Source: Epiperipatus broadwayi (taxonomy: Eukaryota > Onychophora > Udeonychophora > Euonychophora > Peripatidae). From it: a stretch of 64,000 nt of DNA. Of this stretch, positions 47,386-61,225 are shown piece after piece. Location: positions 3,815,935-3,879,934 of the forward strand of contig JAQFVV010012512.1 of the NCBI GenBank assembly GCA_028023455.1, written 5' to 3'. Each line of letters begins with the position of its first letter. Position 1 is the first letter of the stretch. Made by a program: the position numbers and the translations under genes. The notes beneath the pieces were generated by a model. It was not told the DNA's origin. It ran no database searches and saw only the letters and a program-made list of their open reading frames with translations.

Positions 47386-48719
47386 CATTTTATATGCTAT
47401 AATTCTTTGATTATATATTCTTGATTAATACAATTTTCTTCTTTTTTCTTTTCTTATATATTGATTTATTGATTAACAATCTAAAAAAGAAATTTGATTT
47501 GGAAAAATTTTAGATACACAACTTTATCAGCATAATAATTATATGTTGGACTATTCCCGTCATCAAATACTAATTGTTAAATGTTTTGAAAGTTTTCAAA
47601 CATTATTTGAAGTTTTAATATATAACAAATTTTAAGTAGACTTTTCTTTGAGTGTTTCTGGCCTGATTAGTGACTATATTAAAACAGGAATGAACATGAA
47701 TACTTAGATTCATGAATATTGAATTAAAAGTGATTCTCTAATCAATTAGTCTATTGGGTACTAAGGCAACTGTCAGTAGAAATTATATATATTTGTCTGT
47801 GAAGATCCTCTTTCTCTATCTTGTTTTAAGATTGTGCTTAATGAGTGTTTTCAAATGTTATCAATTATCATACTTAATTGGCTTGTGAAGTTAGTGACTT
47901 TTACCATGTAAGCCACTTTAGTAAATTTTCTTCTGTGTACTGTTCCCTCTCTGACTAATATTTTTGTTTTATTATCTATCTTGAGCATGTGATATTTATT
48001 GGTATACACATAATCTGCTACTTCAGAGATATTGGGGGAGGGGTCACTTTTCAATCAACAATTAGAAAGGAAAGTTTAAATAAAATTTGAATTTTTTCCA
48101 TAAAACACTTAATAATCAAATGATATAAGTAGTCAAAAAAGTTATAACTGAAATATCATGATCACAAACTGCTAGACAAACATAATCTGTCATTATTGGC
48201 AATTATGATCGCTTTTTATACACCTCTGGGGGAGTAACTTCTATTCTGATATCTGGCAGAGAAATATTTGGAAAAAAAACAGGAATCCACTTCGAAAAAT
48301 AGACTTGAGTGTGCCAGTAATATTTTCCATGATAATATTTAATTGAATGTTCAGAATGTTAATCTGGCATCATTTTCTCCAAACGGGGTTAAAGTACCCT
48401 TCTAAGAATGCTGTTCACAAAGTTCTTGCATCACAATTGCAATTAGTTCCAGTTTGTTTTCCAAAGAAGTTATTCCTGGAAATTTTAATTTAGTCTTAGA
48501 TAAGTTAAAAAAAAACAATTAGATTACAATTCATATTACTCTTAAATATAATGAGATAGTATTGTGATTCGGTCACTTATTTCATAAAGCTATAATCAAT
48601 TTCTTAGACGTTTCATTGTTATTTAGATAAAAGAAAATAATGGCACTTTTATTATTGGATTAGGATTAAAATTCCACCCCTTGAAAAACTTATTGTCATC
48701 TATTTATAATCCTTATTGA
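47386..48719. other. No gene seen
   Basis: AT-rich; no motif recognised. Confidence 0.35.
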
Positions 48720-48885
48720 GATATATAGGGTATATGAGCACAGACTTTGGCACGACTCACTACTCTCCACTCTATCTCATAACACTCATACCCTTGAACA
48801 CATATATGTCAAAAAGATAAATAATCACCAATATATGTATTTCATGCTAAACCAGCAATCATCAGTTGGTCCAGTTTATCATCTC
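48720..48885 (-). mobile_element. Hammerhead element, family D
   Basis: 48,733-48,810 matches one arm of the 26.1-kb palindrome. On the minus strand the order is hammerhead (48,870-48,827), a short spacer, then the arm sequence with a degenerate box B-like end near 48,735. This order of a ribozyme followed by a pol III-like promoter sequence recalls the SINE-like hammerhead repeats of schistosomes, though similarity is only in layout. Confidence 0.6.
48827..48870 (-). ncRNA. Hammerhead ribozyme, family D, complete core and all three helices
   Basis: Minus strand, 44 nt: ACCAA; CTGATGA; helix II T-TGCT-GGTTT-AGCA-T (4 bp plus a U-U mismatch at the base); GAAA; helix III ATA-CA-TAT (3 bp with A15.1); A at the cleavage position; TTGGT. 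Helix I ACCAA/TTGGT is perfect over 5 bp. Every invariant base is present and the cleavage triplet would be UA after U16.1, within the NUH rule. Type I topology with a very short helix III, as known from PLE and retrozyme hammerheads that act best as dimers. Confidence 0.82.
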
Positions 48886-48886
48886 T

Positions 48887-48926
<40 letters not shown>

Positions 48927-48980
48927 CATCATTATCAACCATTATCAATCCACTGCAGGATGAAGGTCTCTCCAAGTATA
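48886..48980 (-). mobile_element. (AC)n(AT)n microsatellite and RTE 3' fragment
   Basis: AC/AT run at 48,886-48,926, then 48,927-48,978 matching the last ~50 bp of the RTE at 38,433 (CCACTGCAGGATGAAGG) in the same orientation; an extreme 5' truncation. Confidence 0.75.
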
Positions 48981-51429
48981 TATATATATAAATAATAAGT
49001 GCTCAGATATATATTAAGATAGCCAAACTTCATACCTTAATGGACAGGCTTCAATCCACTCTACACTCCAAATGTCCATCCAATTGAAAATTTGATGATG
49101 GAATGCTCAAAGGCCACCCTGAGGCAAGATTCTCGTCACACCCATGTTGACCTAAAGTCAATCTGACCCCTCATGTACAGGATATAATCCATTTAATACA
49201 TATACAAGGGATGGGCAGACACCTTATTGAGAGAATTTTCTATTTATAAATGCATTTCTTTTGAGAAGTCAAAGTAACATTAGCATAGACGAATCTCCTC
49301 TATTTTGTATTTAGATTAATATTGATGAACCTATTAAATAAAATAGGGCAGAGCATTGAATTTTTTAGTAGACTATTCTGTAAAAAATTTTATATATTAT
49401 AATTATCATTTCGGGTCACTTGAATTTTTCTATTGGAAAGCATTTTGCTAAATAATTTAATGGTTTCTTGCAATTAAGAATCCTAAAAAATTTTATAACG
49501 TTTTTGCAAACAGAATCACTTAGATCAAGAAAAGTAGCACTAGTTTTTAATTTATTTTAAAAGCCTTTTTCAATGTTAGCAGTTAAAAATTAAAGTCATT
49601 CATAGCAGTTTCTTTACAAATTAAACACAACCTGCTCATATAATAGGTAAAATTGTAGGGTATTAAAAATTTAGTAGAAAACATATTATAGTGGTATTGG
49701 ATAATAATTTGTCATTAATTTATGGATATTTGCTAGATAAAAATTGGCTTTAAAGAATAATTTTGATTTTGTTCCAAACTGAAATGAATTGCTTTCAATA
49801 ATCAAGGGAGAAGGTCTCTTAATAAGTGCTATAATTAATTTATTAGTCGACATTAGTTTGTTTTTCTTAAATTCCATTTTGGAACAAATAACATTAAACT
49901 ATAAAAATATGAATTCCAAGATTGATAAAACATAAATGTGTGGCCTATGAGAAATAGAAACCAATATCAGTAGTTGAACAAATAATTTAGAAGCAAATCA
50001 AAAATTGTTTTTGTCTTGTTTATGTTGTGATCCATCTTTGAATCTTTGGCTGTTCTGTTTTTAATAAATCTTTTTAAACAGTAAAACCTGATGAGTTATT
50101 TATTTACTTGTTATCTCTTAGTGAATCATATATGGTATTTGGATTCACCAGCAAAATTCTTAGACCATGATAGTTGAAGCAGTGTTTGTGCCCTTTTCAG
50201 AAAGTATTTTGAACTCAAAGACCAATGCTAATTTTCAATTGCATGATCGATTGCTTTTTCATCATTCATTTGATTGCATGCACAGATTGAAAAGATAATT
50301 TTATAAAGATTAGAGCAGAAATAGTCTGAAAGTGCATCAATTATCTGATTAAACATAACCTCAAATCAATATGTTGGGGGAAACCTGGAATTGCAAGATA
50401 TCATAAGTGTTTGTTGAATGCACACATAAAATTACATTCTTATAAAATTGATTTTATTTAATTAGTTTGTTTAATGATAAGTTTTACTCTATTCAAATAA
50501 ATTTACCATGTTTTAGGCAAATTTGGTGAATTCTTTTGTGTTTTTGGTTTTCTGTCAACAAGTTTTTGTTTACAACTGATCTCAGTTGAATGCAATTTTC
50601 TATATGGTATTCTATTACTATTCTCGTATTTTTAGTGGCAAAATTATTTTTATTCTCTTATGTTTGTCAGATGTAAGTGATATATTGTCAGCTCTACTCT
50701 ATGATGTTCGGAGTTCAAATACAAAATATATGCTTAACTATATTTTATTAAAAACTAACAATAATTAATTACTTAATAAGATACCATCATTTTATTGATT
50801 GACCAATAAATACAACTTACCAAAGATAAATCAGAAACACTTATTTAATAAATTTGTCACATCTGGTTTAAGATTGAATTCAGATTAAAAGATGATTCAA
50901 GTAATTGACTTATTAGATATTTACTGAATAAGTTATAATTTTATATTCTATTTTATTTATCCATTTGTTTAATCTATGATGAACTTTATTTTAGTGTATT
51001 TGTCCACCGCTTGTTTTACGATCATTTTCTGAATGTGTTGCTGTGATGTTTTAAAGTTTAAGAAAATAAGTTTTGTTATTTGTAATAGGAAAGTAATGAT
51101 ACTTCTGATGATTTATTCCTATACATTTGGTGATCAGAGGCATCTCATGTGAACAAAGATTTCAATTCTATCTTTGTTTATTTTATTGGCTTCATTATTT
51201 TTACTAAAACGTTCATTGCTTAAAGATTTGTCATAATTAAACATAAGTATTTTTAGATTTAAGGAGTTTTTTTTATATGTGGGGTATTTATTTTGGATTG
51301 TGTTTGTGACAAAAGAAATAATTTTTAACGTTATTTATTATTTAAAACATAGTTAAAAATAAAATTAATTTAAAATAATAGAAGTATTTTGGGAAATAAA
51401 TAAAACTAATCAGTACTTGTTTAGAATAC
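48981..51429. other. No supported gene
   Basis: 49,010-49,215 is richer in G+C but has no recognisable frame. The rest is AT-rich. Confidence 0.35.
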
Positions 51430-52330
51430 ACACTCTACAATTTTGGTTTCCAAGGGGAACCTATGGCCAAGTGCTAAAGAATGTCAAATAACAGCCTACT
51501 TTATCAATACAAAGTGTTTCAGATATTTTGTCTAATACAGTTTAAAAAGTGCCATTTTCACCAGAAAACCCCATAACTGACTCTAAATTGAAGATCAAAA
51601 ATATTAGGATACCACATTAGAATGCACTCTCTGCTGTTTGATTTCTAAGGGAAACCACCACTGACACAACCAAGCCCTAAAGGTTATCAGATAACACCCT
51701 ACTTCATAAATACACAGTGCTCCAGTTATTTTGTCCAATACAGGTAAAAAGTGCAATTTTTATCAGAAAAACCATGCAACTATCATAGAAATAAATGTAA
51801 TCACATGACCAAAAAATCCAAATAACTCTCAAAATCAAATATGAAAAATCTTAATAATTAAGAAGTGACAAAAATATTAGAGAATCATGTGGCCAGGAGA
51901 AAGTATTAATAATTAGAAAACAATAAGAAAAATTAGCATTAAAAAAAAGTAAAAACAATACTAAAGTATTTTACTTTTAAAAGATACTTATCAAAAAATA
52001 TTTTTCAAATGTTAGTAATTAGAAAATGAGCAAAAAACTAGCATAATCTTATAACCAAAAACAAGAAATCAAACAATTGTCAAATATCAAAAATGTTAGT
52101 AATTAAGACCCCAAAATTAAAATATACAAAAATTTAAACAATACTAAAGTATTCAAGTTTGAAAATAGCATATCAACTTTATGGTGGCAAAATAAGTTAC
52201 TAAAGCAAGGTTAAAAAAATACCAACACAATCAATGAAACACAAATTAGGAAATAATCCTTGACAAAATAAATAACTGCTTACATGGAAAAACATATTAA
52301 TCATAGTTTGAAAATTATTAAAGTAATCTA
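51430..52330. repeat. Tandem repeats, same family as 24.2-24.9 kb
   Basis: Two copies of a unit of about 196 bp (51,443 and 51,640) containing TTTGTC.AATACAG, followed by irregular AT-rich units with TTAGTAATTA. Confidence 0.65.
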
Positions 52331-52489
52331 TGAAAGAATAAAATGTGTCATATGATTATTGAATGTCTTTAGAAAAATTTAACTTTATTTAAATATTCTA
52401 AATACATTCACCTGTTAGTAATAACACATCAAACAGGTTAATATTTGCACAACATTTTGAGATGTATTATTCTCCCTTCTTTTTCAGGT

Positions 52490-52620
52490 AATGCTGGCTT
52501 GACCAGTGACAGTAGTAGCATGGGAATCGAACCTGGATCCTTAGATTGTTGAGTATTGAATTTTAAGATTACAGTGTTACCTTAAAATTCAATACTCAAA
52601 AATCTAAAGGTCCATATCAT
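52490..52620. repeat. Hairpin with tRNA-like box B, possible SINE relic
   Basis: GGGAATCGAACCTGGATCC near 52,520 is the complement of a good box B (GGTTCGATTCCC). Directly after it, 52,536-52,568 and 52,581-52,617 are inverted copies (TTGAGTATTGAATTTTAAG) with a ~12-bp loop. Confidence 0.5.
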
Positions 52621-55600
52621 ATTTTTATAATTGAAAATCATCCTACTCCAAGATAGAATTTAATGGAAATTTGTTGGATTGAATATACTCGATATCTTGA
52701 AAAAATGTTAATAAAATATCTCAAGTAATATTAGCTTTCAGAAAGTACATTCAATGAGGACTATAAAAGGAATTTATTCCATGTTTAGAAAAAAGGCAGC
52801 AATAATTTTATAGGCAATTTTTGTATCGCAGATGATCCCAAAATTACTGACTGGGGGGATAGCATATAATTCTACCAAACCAGCCTATATTAATCCATAT
52901 CACCAAATCAAGCCCATTCAAAACTTATGCTTAACTAATAAGTTATTAAATATACACTATCCTTTATTAAGCATATCTATGTATACATGATAAATATTTA
53001 CTTTGTTAAATAGCAAAATAAAGAATGTCGCAATAAACTAATTTTTCTTTATATAATGAAAAAATCCCATTAAATGAAAGGAAACAGAAATAAACACTTT
53101 AAAAAGTTGTCTAAATATATGTGTACACTAATAATAAACTGATAGTCAGTGTATTGTACATTACAAATTAAAAGTACACAAGTGCAGTTAGAGACTAAGT
53201 AAGCATAGTGATGACCCAATGTCAAGCTAATCACTAGGCAACCAACTGTGAAAAATGAAATTAAAATTCCATTACATAATTCTTTAAATTAATTATTACT
53301 GATGTAATTTACGCAACAATAGGCAACTGCAGTAGTGTAGAAGGAAATGAAAGATTTAGTATACCAAGTACCAGAAACTAAGCTCAGTATAAAAGCAAAT
53401 ACAGTTTATATCTATTGTCATTAAAAATAATGTATTCACAATAAAAGGTGAACATCTTGATAGTGAATTTTTGAATGCTAAAGAAAATGGATGCCATGAT
53501 CGAAAATACTGGTTTTTTCATATAAATTCATTAGCACAAGACCACAAGAAATTAAAATTGATGATTGAAGGAAGAAAGGACAAAAAAATTCATGCAGTTT
53601 AATGAAATAAGGAAATTGTTTTCAAACTGATATTGTGAAAACAACAACATTAATCAAGCACATCAGAAAGGGATCAAAACATCACCAGCAGCTGAACAGA
53701 ATAATGAACTAATTTCTTTTTGCATATAAAAACTGTTAAATGCCAAAATACGATTAGATAAAATTTAATTATATTACAAATCACTGTCCAATGTGACTAC
53801 TATTATTTTGACCATGGGAGCATAATGGCTTTATTCGCGTACTCTTATAATGCTTGAAGTAACATCCATTGTCTGACCTGAAATACTTACATATGGATTG
53901 TGAAAAAGATTGATGGAGAGGATCGATGCAATATTTTTTTCAAATGTGTTATGTAGAGATGTTAACGAGTGATCAATATTTTTATCTAAGGAGAATGGTC
54001 CAGAAAGAGTACACTAGAGATATGAAGGACGTTGTTGCCAAACTCATGAACATTAATCAAGATGATTTAATGAAATTTCGATCTTGTTATGTATTCTTAT
54101 CAAATATATATATATTTGTATTTTATTATTATTTTTTTCCACACTTGGGAGTATAAATGTTTATAGTTTATATTTTGGAAGAATCTATTATAAGTGGAAG
54201 CAGAAAAGAGGGGAGGATAATTAAGTTTAGTTAAATTTTCTTTTATGTTACTAATAAAGTTTAGATCAGCTTTCCCTCTGTAGTGACTTAACATTGATCA
54301 TCACAATATGGGATAAAGGTAAAGTCTTTAATATTATTCCATATTAAATGCATGCACTTATTACAGAACAGAATTTACATTATTTGTTTGTTGTTAATTA
54401 ATTATATGTTTGTATTTTCAGTGTGAATGATGAATCTTCTTATGCTCTTTTTTGTCAACAGTAGGGATTTATACATAGATAGAGGGTCACCAAGAAGATC
54501 AAACACCGTTAATCTGAATTGGATGATGATGAAAAAAAAAAAATAGAGAAAATTTTAATTTTTTTTTTTCTTTTTGTTATTTTTTAAATTTTTTTTTTAA
54601 TGTTTTTTTTTTTGCCTTGTAAATAATTTGTGCCATGTCATGATTTTCTACCATTGGGTCTGAAATTGGAATCATAAATATATTCACTTATTAATATGGT
54701 AGAAATCATTCTTGACATGGATAATTATATTGTTTCATATTGTTAAAATGTTTTATTTTTATTATTTTGTTTTCTTACCAAATAAATTTTATAGAATTTA
54801 TTCATATCAAACTGGTCTCTAGTTTATTAAAATCATCTTACATTCACAAATCAACCTGTATCCTGGAATATGCACACGCACACCTCACTCTTATATAATA
54901 GTAGTGAAAGATGCTTGGATAAATATTTAAACTAATTGTAACCTATATAGAGGGGCAGCAGTTGTTAACTTGTATAGGTTCATCCCTGAAGAGAGTCAAA
55001 GGCAACTTCCCCCTGAGTTGATGAAGCATAGTGGAGCAAGAAAGGGGGTGAGATGTGGATGAACTAACCCAAATTGCATCTATATTTAATGAATAACCAT
55101 AGAGATAGTCCATTAGAGATAGATGCAATCAAGGGTTATGCATTTCATCATGTTATCACTAGCATTCTACCTGAAGACCCTTGGTCTGACTGTATTAAGA
55201 TGTGCTTTCCCCTTTTACTGAGACTAATACTGGTTCATTACATCTGGAACAGCTGACTGTAAGGCTGTGGTTGAAGTAGACCTATTACACTGACAAATTT
55301 ATGAACTCAATGCCAGAAGAAAAGGGGGGAAAGAGATGATGGAGAAGCAAAATTTTAAAAGATTTAGACATATATCATCAGTTTTATGAAAACTTCATGA
55401 AGGTAATAATACATCTAAAAACTATTATTCTTACTATTAATAAGATTGCCAATTATGTAGATCAGATATCTAAATTTAAGATTGATAGAATGAGAAAAAA
55501 CATAAAACAAAATTGCAAACCTCTTCAAGATATTCTACTAATATCAATATGACAAAATATGCAAATGTTCATAAATTTGAACTTATTCATAATTGTCTTA

Positions 55601-55639
55601 AACTTGAAAAGAAAACGTACTTCCAGAATTTCTATAAAA
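52621..55639. other. No firm gene; two unassigned stretches
   Basis: 53,926-54,105 has a frame with balanced composition (LTSDQYFYLRRMVQKEY and so on) that might be an exon or relic but matches nothing I know. 54,950-55,330 is richer in G+C without recognised motif. 54,535-54,615 is low-complexity. Confidence 0.3.
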
Positions 55640-57010
55640 ATTAGGACCTAAAATCAAAATATGATTGATACAGTATTCAATAATATTATTCATACAAGAA
55701 CTACTCCAAACCTTTGATATATAAATAAAACTATAGGTCTTAAAACCAAATAAACTTAGTAATTATCCAAAAAGTTATTGTCCCATATCATTAGTATGCG
55801 TTTCTTATAAGCTTTTTTAAAGAATTGTATATAGTTGAATGTCAGTTACCTCTTGAGCAGACTTGATTTAGAATGGTAAAAAACGGCTGTGAATACAGTT
55901 TTTGTTATACATAGCAAAAAAAATGTTTTTAAAATAAATTAAAAAGTGGTTTGACATTTAGTGGTCTAACCTAAGATTCTTCTGTTTGGAAACATAGTCT
56001 TCTTTCTAAAAGTTTCTAAAATTCTTAAATGCAAAAAAGCTATTAATTTATTTGACAAATGCTCTTCAGTGGGAAAACTATCGTAATGGATACAAAATTT
56101 TATGAATAAACTGCCATAGGATTTAGTTCTCTGGTTCATTTTATTTAAGATATTTATCACTCCTTAGTGCTGAAATACAGTGCAGAAATTTAGTTATGCT
56201 TACGATATCTCTTTGACTTCTCAAAAGAGATCCATTCTTGGTTAGAAAAGCTATCAATCAGAATATCAAGAAAAGGAAATTTTTTCTCATTCTGATAACT
56301 TATTCCTAAACCAATGATGGCAGTATGTTCAAGTTTTTATCCACACAATAGAAAATCAACTCATAATCACAGTATAATTTTTCACAATAATAGACTAAAA
56401 TATAATCCTGCTTTGTGTTCTTTAGCAGTAATCTTGAATTATAAAGTTAACTCATTTTCCTCAATTAGCTAAGACTTAATTGAAATTAATATCAAAGAAT
56501 AACCTTCTTGGAAATCTATCTGGAAACAACTTGGACTAGTGGTGCAAATATTATATGGACATCGTCTTTAGACATTAGCGTATTCTGCTGATGAATACTG
56601 TTTTCCTATTTGGAGCAGAAGTTTCCACCCTAAATTTATGATACTCAGTTAAACATTACAATGAGAAATATTACTGGTACCCTTAAATTTACCCTCTTGC
56701 AATGGCTTTCTGTTCTTTCATATATTTATGTGAAAGATATTAGAAGAAGAGTTGTTTTACAGAATATTGTAACAAACTGTTGACTATAATAGTTTTGCCA
56801 ATATCCCAAGGTATAATATTACTATCTAAGACTCATCTCAAATCGGGACTATTTTTGTATCTCAAATAAAAATCTCTAATTGAAAAATTATGACACAAAA
56901 ATGGAATTATTTTTCCAAATCCAAAAATACAACCAAATGGATTTAAGCTTGCTAGATTCAACTGGAAGCTAAACTGCTTTACAAATTAAGTTCATCAGAC
57001 ATTGGCTTAT
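55640..57010 (+). pseudogene. Heavily decayed LINE reverse transcriptase (Jockey/CR1-like group)
   Basis: Pieces in all three plus frames follow one RT: LKPNKLSNYPKSYCPISLVC near 55,740-55,800 (family P..P.SYRPISLL); SADEYCFPIWSRSFHPKF near 56,580-56,640 (family S.AEYCAPVW.RS.H); VPLNLPSCNGFLFF (family L.PTP..WLPVL) soon after; and NGFKLARFNWKLN with FTN.VHQTLAYINLD near 56,940-57,020 (family GFDLPR..W..LNR..T). The order and spacing are right. Many stops and shifts and the loss of catalytic motifs show it is much older than the RTE. Confidence 0.7.
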
Positions 57011-60000
57011 ATAAATTTAGACTAATATAAACTGCAAACCACAAAGATAAAAATTGCCAAATATTTTATTGCAACAAAAATAAAAGATTTAATAAAGACA
57101 TGGGTAAGTGTATTTTTTGGTTGGAACCTCAGCAGATTTTTTTTATAATATTTTATTCATAGTTAAACTGTTATAAAAATACATAAGCAAAGTAATAAAC
57201 TAAAGTAAATAAACTTTTCAAAAGAATAAAAATAATTAGGAAAATAATATATGTTTATATTTATTACAATAATTAAAAATATATTTTAAAGTAACAAAAC
57301 TATATTTGAAACAAATATATTAACTTAAGAACTAAAAAAAAAAACATTTTCTAGCTCACTAATATAAGTTAACTTCTAAACTGCATACATCTATACATGA
57401 GAACTATTTTATATTATAAATATCCAAAGCTTGTATAACTAGAACCAGAACTAAACAATAGAATCAGTACTTTAATATTCAAATAGTTCAAGATAACATC
57501 CTACATATATTACCTAAAAGTCATTCAATGCTATTATATGGTGATGTGGACTACAAAGTATCGTAGGCCTAATTTTAATTGTTTCATTATAGGGATCTAT
57601 TGAGTGAAGATTCAATTATATGCATGTATTTAAAATATTTATAACAACCAAGAGAGTTCAATGATAAAATGCTTACCTCATTGATTTGCTACGTTTTGTT
57701 ACTGAAAGTAATCTCACATGTCATTTTACTTGTTATATTCTTTCATGATTTCTATTTCAGCAGTATATATAATCCATCTATAATCAAGCATTTATCTGTC
57801 ATGTGTTTATAGTTTATTTTGCTGTAAATTTGTAGCAATTTTCCTTCACATTCTAGGTCAGTCATTTTGATTTCACATAATGTTTTCATAATGATGACTA
57901 TGAATGTATAGTCTCAGATATTTAGTGACCACAGAAGTCTTTTATAAAAATGGATTATAAGTCCTGTCTTTGTCATTATTTTTACTAATAATCAGATTTC
58001 TTATAAGTTTGATATTTTTAATCCATCTTATTCACTTCTTTAAATTGCTTTAGATCAGTTTATTGAAAAAATTGTTTCATTATCTTAACTGTGATATTAT
58101 ATATTCAGTTCTTACTTTAGATGTTTTTGTTTGCATTCTTAGTTATGAATTCAAGGTTTTAGTGATTCATGTATCTGGGCTATGAGTTCTAAAATCTTAT
58201 TAGCACTCTGACAAAATTTCATTATGATAAATTAAGAAGAGATTGATGGATTAATAAACAATATTGATTTATAGAAAAGCTCAATAGTTTTGATGTTTCT
58301 TCCAGAAATTCGTCATAAAACAAGCTACAGACCTTAATTCAATTGATTTGTTATGGTATAATTAAAACAGAGGTCAAGTGGATGCCACTAAAGATAAATA
58401 TTTTTAGATCATAAAGCTGACACTTTCAAACTTGTACAATTATTGATTATTAAAATAATTTTATGTCAGATCATGTATTATCACTTTTATCTCAAACTAT
58501 TTACTCAAATCATAAGTAAATTATATATAGAAAGTTCCAATAGAATAAATACATCTATGAAAAACGAAATGTGCAACAAACATGATTTCTGACCAAATAA
58601 AGACTTCAATATAGAATGAAAATATCCTATCAAGCTAAAGTGGTAGATATCTTTGAAGTATTTTATAAAGTTTTCCCACCTATTTAAGTTACTTTCTTGT
58701 TTAGTCACATCCTTACCAGTTAAGATATTGTATCTCTTTGGTTTTTTAAAGTATTCTCCTAATTGTGAAGAATATAGTGATGTTTAAAACAGATTGTTGA
58801 TGTCAAAATAAATTATTTCTTATTGAGAAAATAATAACATTGGTCTTGCAAAATTAGTAACACATTTTCTACATAATACAATAATTAATCTATTTCATTC
58901 CCTGTTCATTTGTTTGATTACTAATTGGCAATTTCTGTTTCTATTTGCTTTTTCTGCACATTTAACTATTGCTCTTTTATATATTTTTAAAAAATGTGAT
59001 TATAGGTTTTTATTAGGGACAGATTGTTTGTGCTTTTCAAATTTACATACAAATTCACACATTAAGTTCATCCTATTTTATCTTTGCTTTTGTAAGTAAG
59101 ACAATATTAACATTGATTTTAATTCTTCAAAGAATATGTGGCAGGCGGTTTCTATAGATTGATTCTCCATATTCATTTTGAGTCATCTCCTGCCATTCAG
59201 GATGTAAATATAATTTTATGCTTTTTAAATAATTTTACCAGCAAATTAAATAAATCTTTTTTATAAATTTATATTCTATAATAAGAATGAAAAAATCCAA
59301 TTTATTCTCATAAGCATTGGAATAAACTTCTGCTAAAGTTGCTCTTCACAAATGTTGGTTTCCCTATAGTTAGGGTAAATCTATTGACATGATCCATGAA
59401 AATGAGATAGGAATTGTGGATGTTGACACAATTCATGGAAACAAGAGAAGGGTTTTTCTGATGATTATATTGACACAGTTAGTGCAATATTTAAAAGCAT
59501 GGAAATTAGTATTTTTCTATAATATAATCACATGTTTTAATAACTTTTGTTTTATGAAAAAATGATGAAATTAGGTATATATTTATTTTTCCTGGAATAA
59601 ATCGTATCTATTGCTATCAGAATACACTGATTCAGTAATGGCTTCTTCACTAACTCCTAGACAGATAAATACTAATCGAAGCATTTTCTGAATTACATTC
59701 ACACTAACATGAAATTATCCATCAAACATGGTATTACAATAGTTCAAACATATTTATGATAGTCTACATCTTGTTTCTTATGAGTTATTTATGAGTGCTG
59801 TTTGTTTGGTTAAGATGATAACTTTCATCTGTATTAAATTTATTAAATGTATGTGAAAAATCTCATGAATATGAAATATGTTTAGAAGATGTCTAAATAA
59901 ACCAATACATCAGATAGCAATGACAGTATTGGTGACAGTCATCATCATTAATTAAAGTACATATCTGAAAACAGATGTCTTATCTGAAGGGCTATGTAAG

Positions 60001-60781
60001 AGATTATAATTCAGTAAGAGAATGTAATGACATCTAAACATACACATACTTAGTCCATTTACAATGCAGAATAAAGTGGTACACAGTTCTGCAAGCATGT
60101 AAATTTCAAAGTGTTGAAAACTCATGGAAGTCTATACCTTTAAGTAATTAAATGAGACTTCTGACAGAATGAATTTCAATTCCAAGCCAAAATGGATAAG
60201 TGCTGTCTCACTGAAGTTTATGCTTATATGTTAGATGCTCTATATCAGACTGATTGCATTCACTCAGGTTAGTAGAGTAAGCTATGTCTTCTCAAGACAT
60301 AGCCACTTAATCACTAATAAAAATATAAATGCTTCATAAGGTGCAGCATAGAGCATTTGTAGTTTATATAATTCATTCCTGACCTCTCTTTTTATTTTAT
60401 CTTAGATTTATCTTGGTAATGTTTATATATTAAGAACTAATCATTATTGTAATGCACTGGAAATGTTTATTGTCTGTTTTAATGTATATTATAAAAGTAG
60501 TTTAGCACTTCGATAGTTTTCAATAAACATTTATTATTAGTCATCCAGTCTTTATGATGCTTTATATTTATATGCAACACCTCTTTATTAGTTTTGTTTT
60601 ATTCTTATTAGCAGTATAATTTCATTCACAACCATATGCTACTGCCTTCTAAATTGTTGCTAACATCATAAATCTATTCATTAAAATCTTACAGTTCTTT
60701 ATATAAGTAGTGGGCAGCAATTTAGCATGTTTTACTATTTTATTAAATAAATACATTTATTTTTTGGGTCTTCTGTGTACA
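57011..60781. other. No gene seen
   Basis: AT-rich throughout, no motif recognised on either strand. Confidence 0.4.
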
Positions 60782-60950
60782 GCATCATCTAATGATGTAA
60801 AGGTGTATCTTGCCAACTCAGAAAAGACTAAACTAAATGAGAAAATCTTGCCTATGAATGACATTGTTTATAAGCTTGGATTGTCTCATCAAAGACTTAG
60901 AACCATGGGAACACTGGAGTTTATAAAAACAGCAAATATTTTTATTCTAT
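60782..60950 (+). CDS. Possible isolated exon of an unknown gene
   Basis: A pyrimidine-rich tract ending TTCTGTGTACAG (to 60,781) is a good splice acceptor. After it, a frame reads SSNDVKVYLANSEKTKLNE and PMNDIVYKLGLSHQRLRT, with ordinary protein composition in contrast to the surrounding AT-rich frames. No clear donor was found; the frame stays open through a T-rich stretch to 60,982. I do not recognise the protein. It could also be a random open stretch or part of an old retroelement. Confidence 0.25.
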
Positions 60951-61183
60951 GTTTTTTTTCTTTGTTGTTTAAATGGTCGTAACATTTGTCAGTGACTGCT
61001 GATAATGATGATTTTTTTTCCAAAACATTAAAATAATGATGTTTCCCCTCCCCCCAAAAAAAACATTAAAGTAATTAAAACAGGGAAAACTCTCTCATAC
61101 ACCACTCAGTGCAAGCCAGAGCAATCAATGGATGCCAGAAAGCTTGTGCATAAAATCCCCATCTAGTGCCTATTCATCCAATA

Positions 61184-61225
61184 TCCCCAGACTAGTTTCT
61201 GGCTTGTGGCCTTCGTCAGTGGGGA
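61184..61225 (-). ncRNA. Hammerhead ribozyme, family A, intact core
   Basis: Minus strand: TCCCCA, CTGACGA (N7 = C), A-GGC-CACAA-GCC-A as helix II with an A-A mismatch at its base, GAAA, C-TA-GTC giving a 2-bp helix III (A-U, C-G), then TGGGGA. Helix I pairs perfectly over 6 bp. All invariant core bases are present; the weak helix II base may lower activity. Confidence 0.78.
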
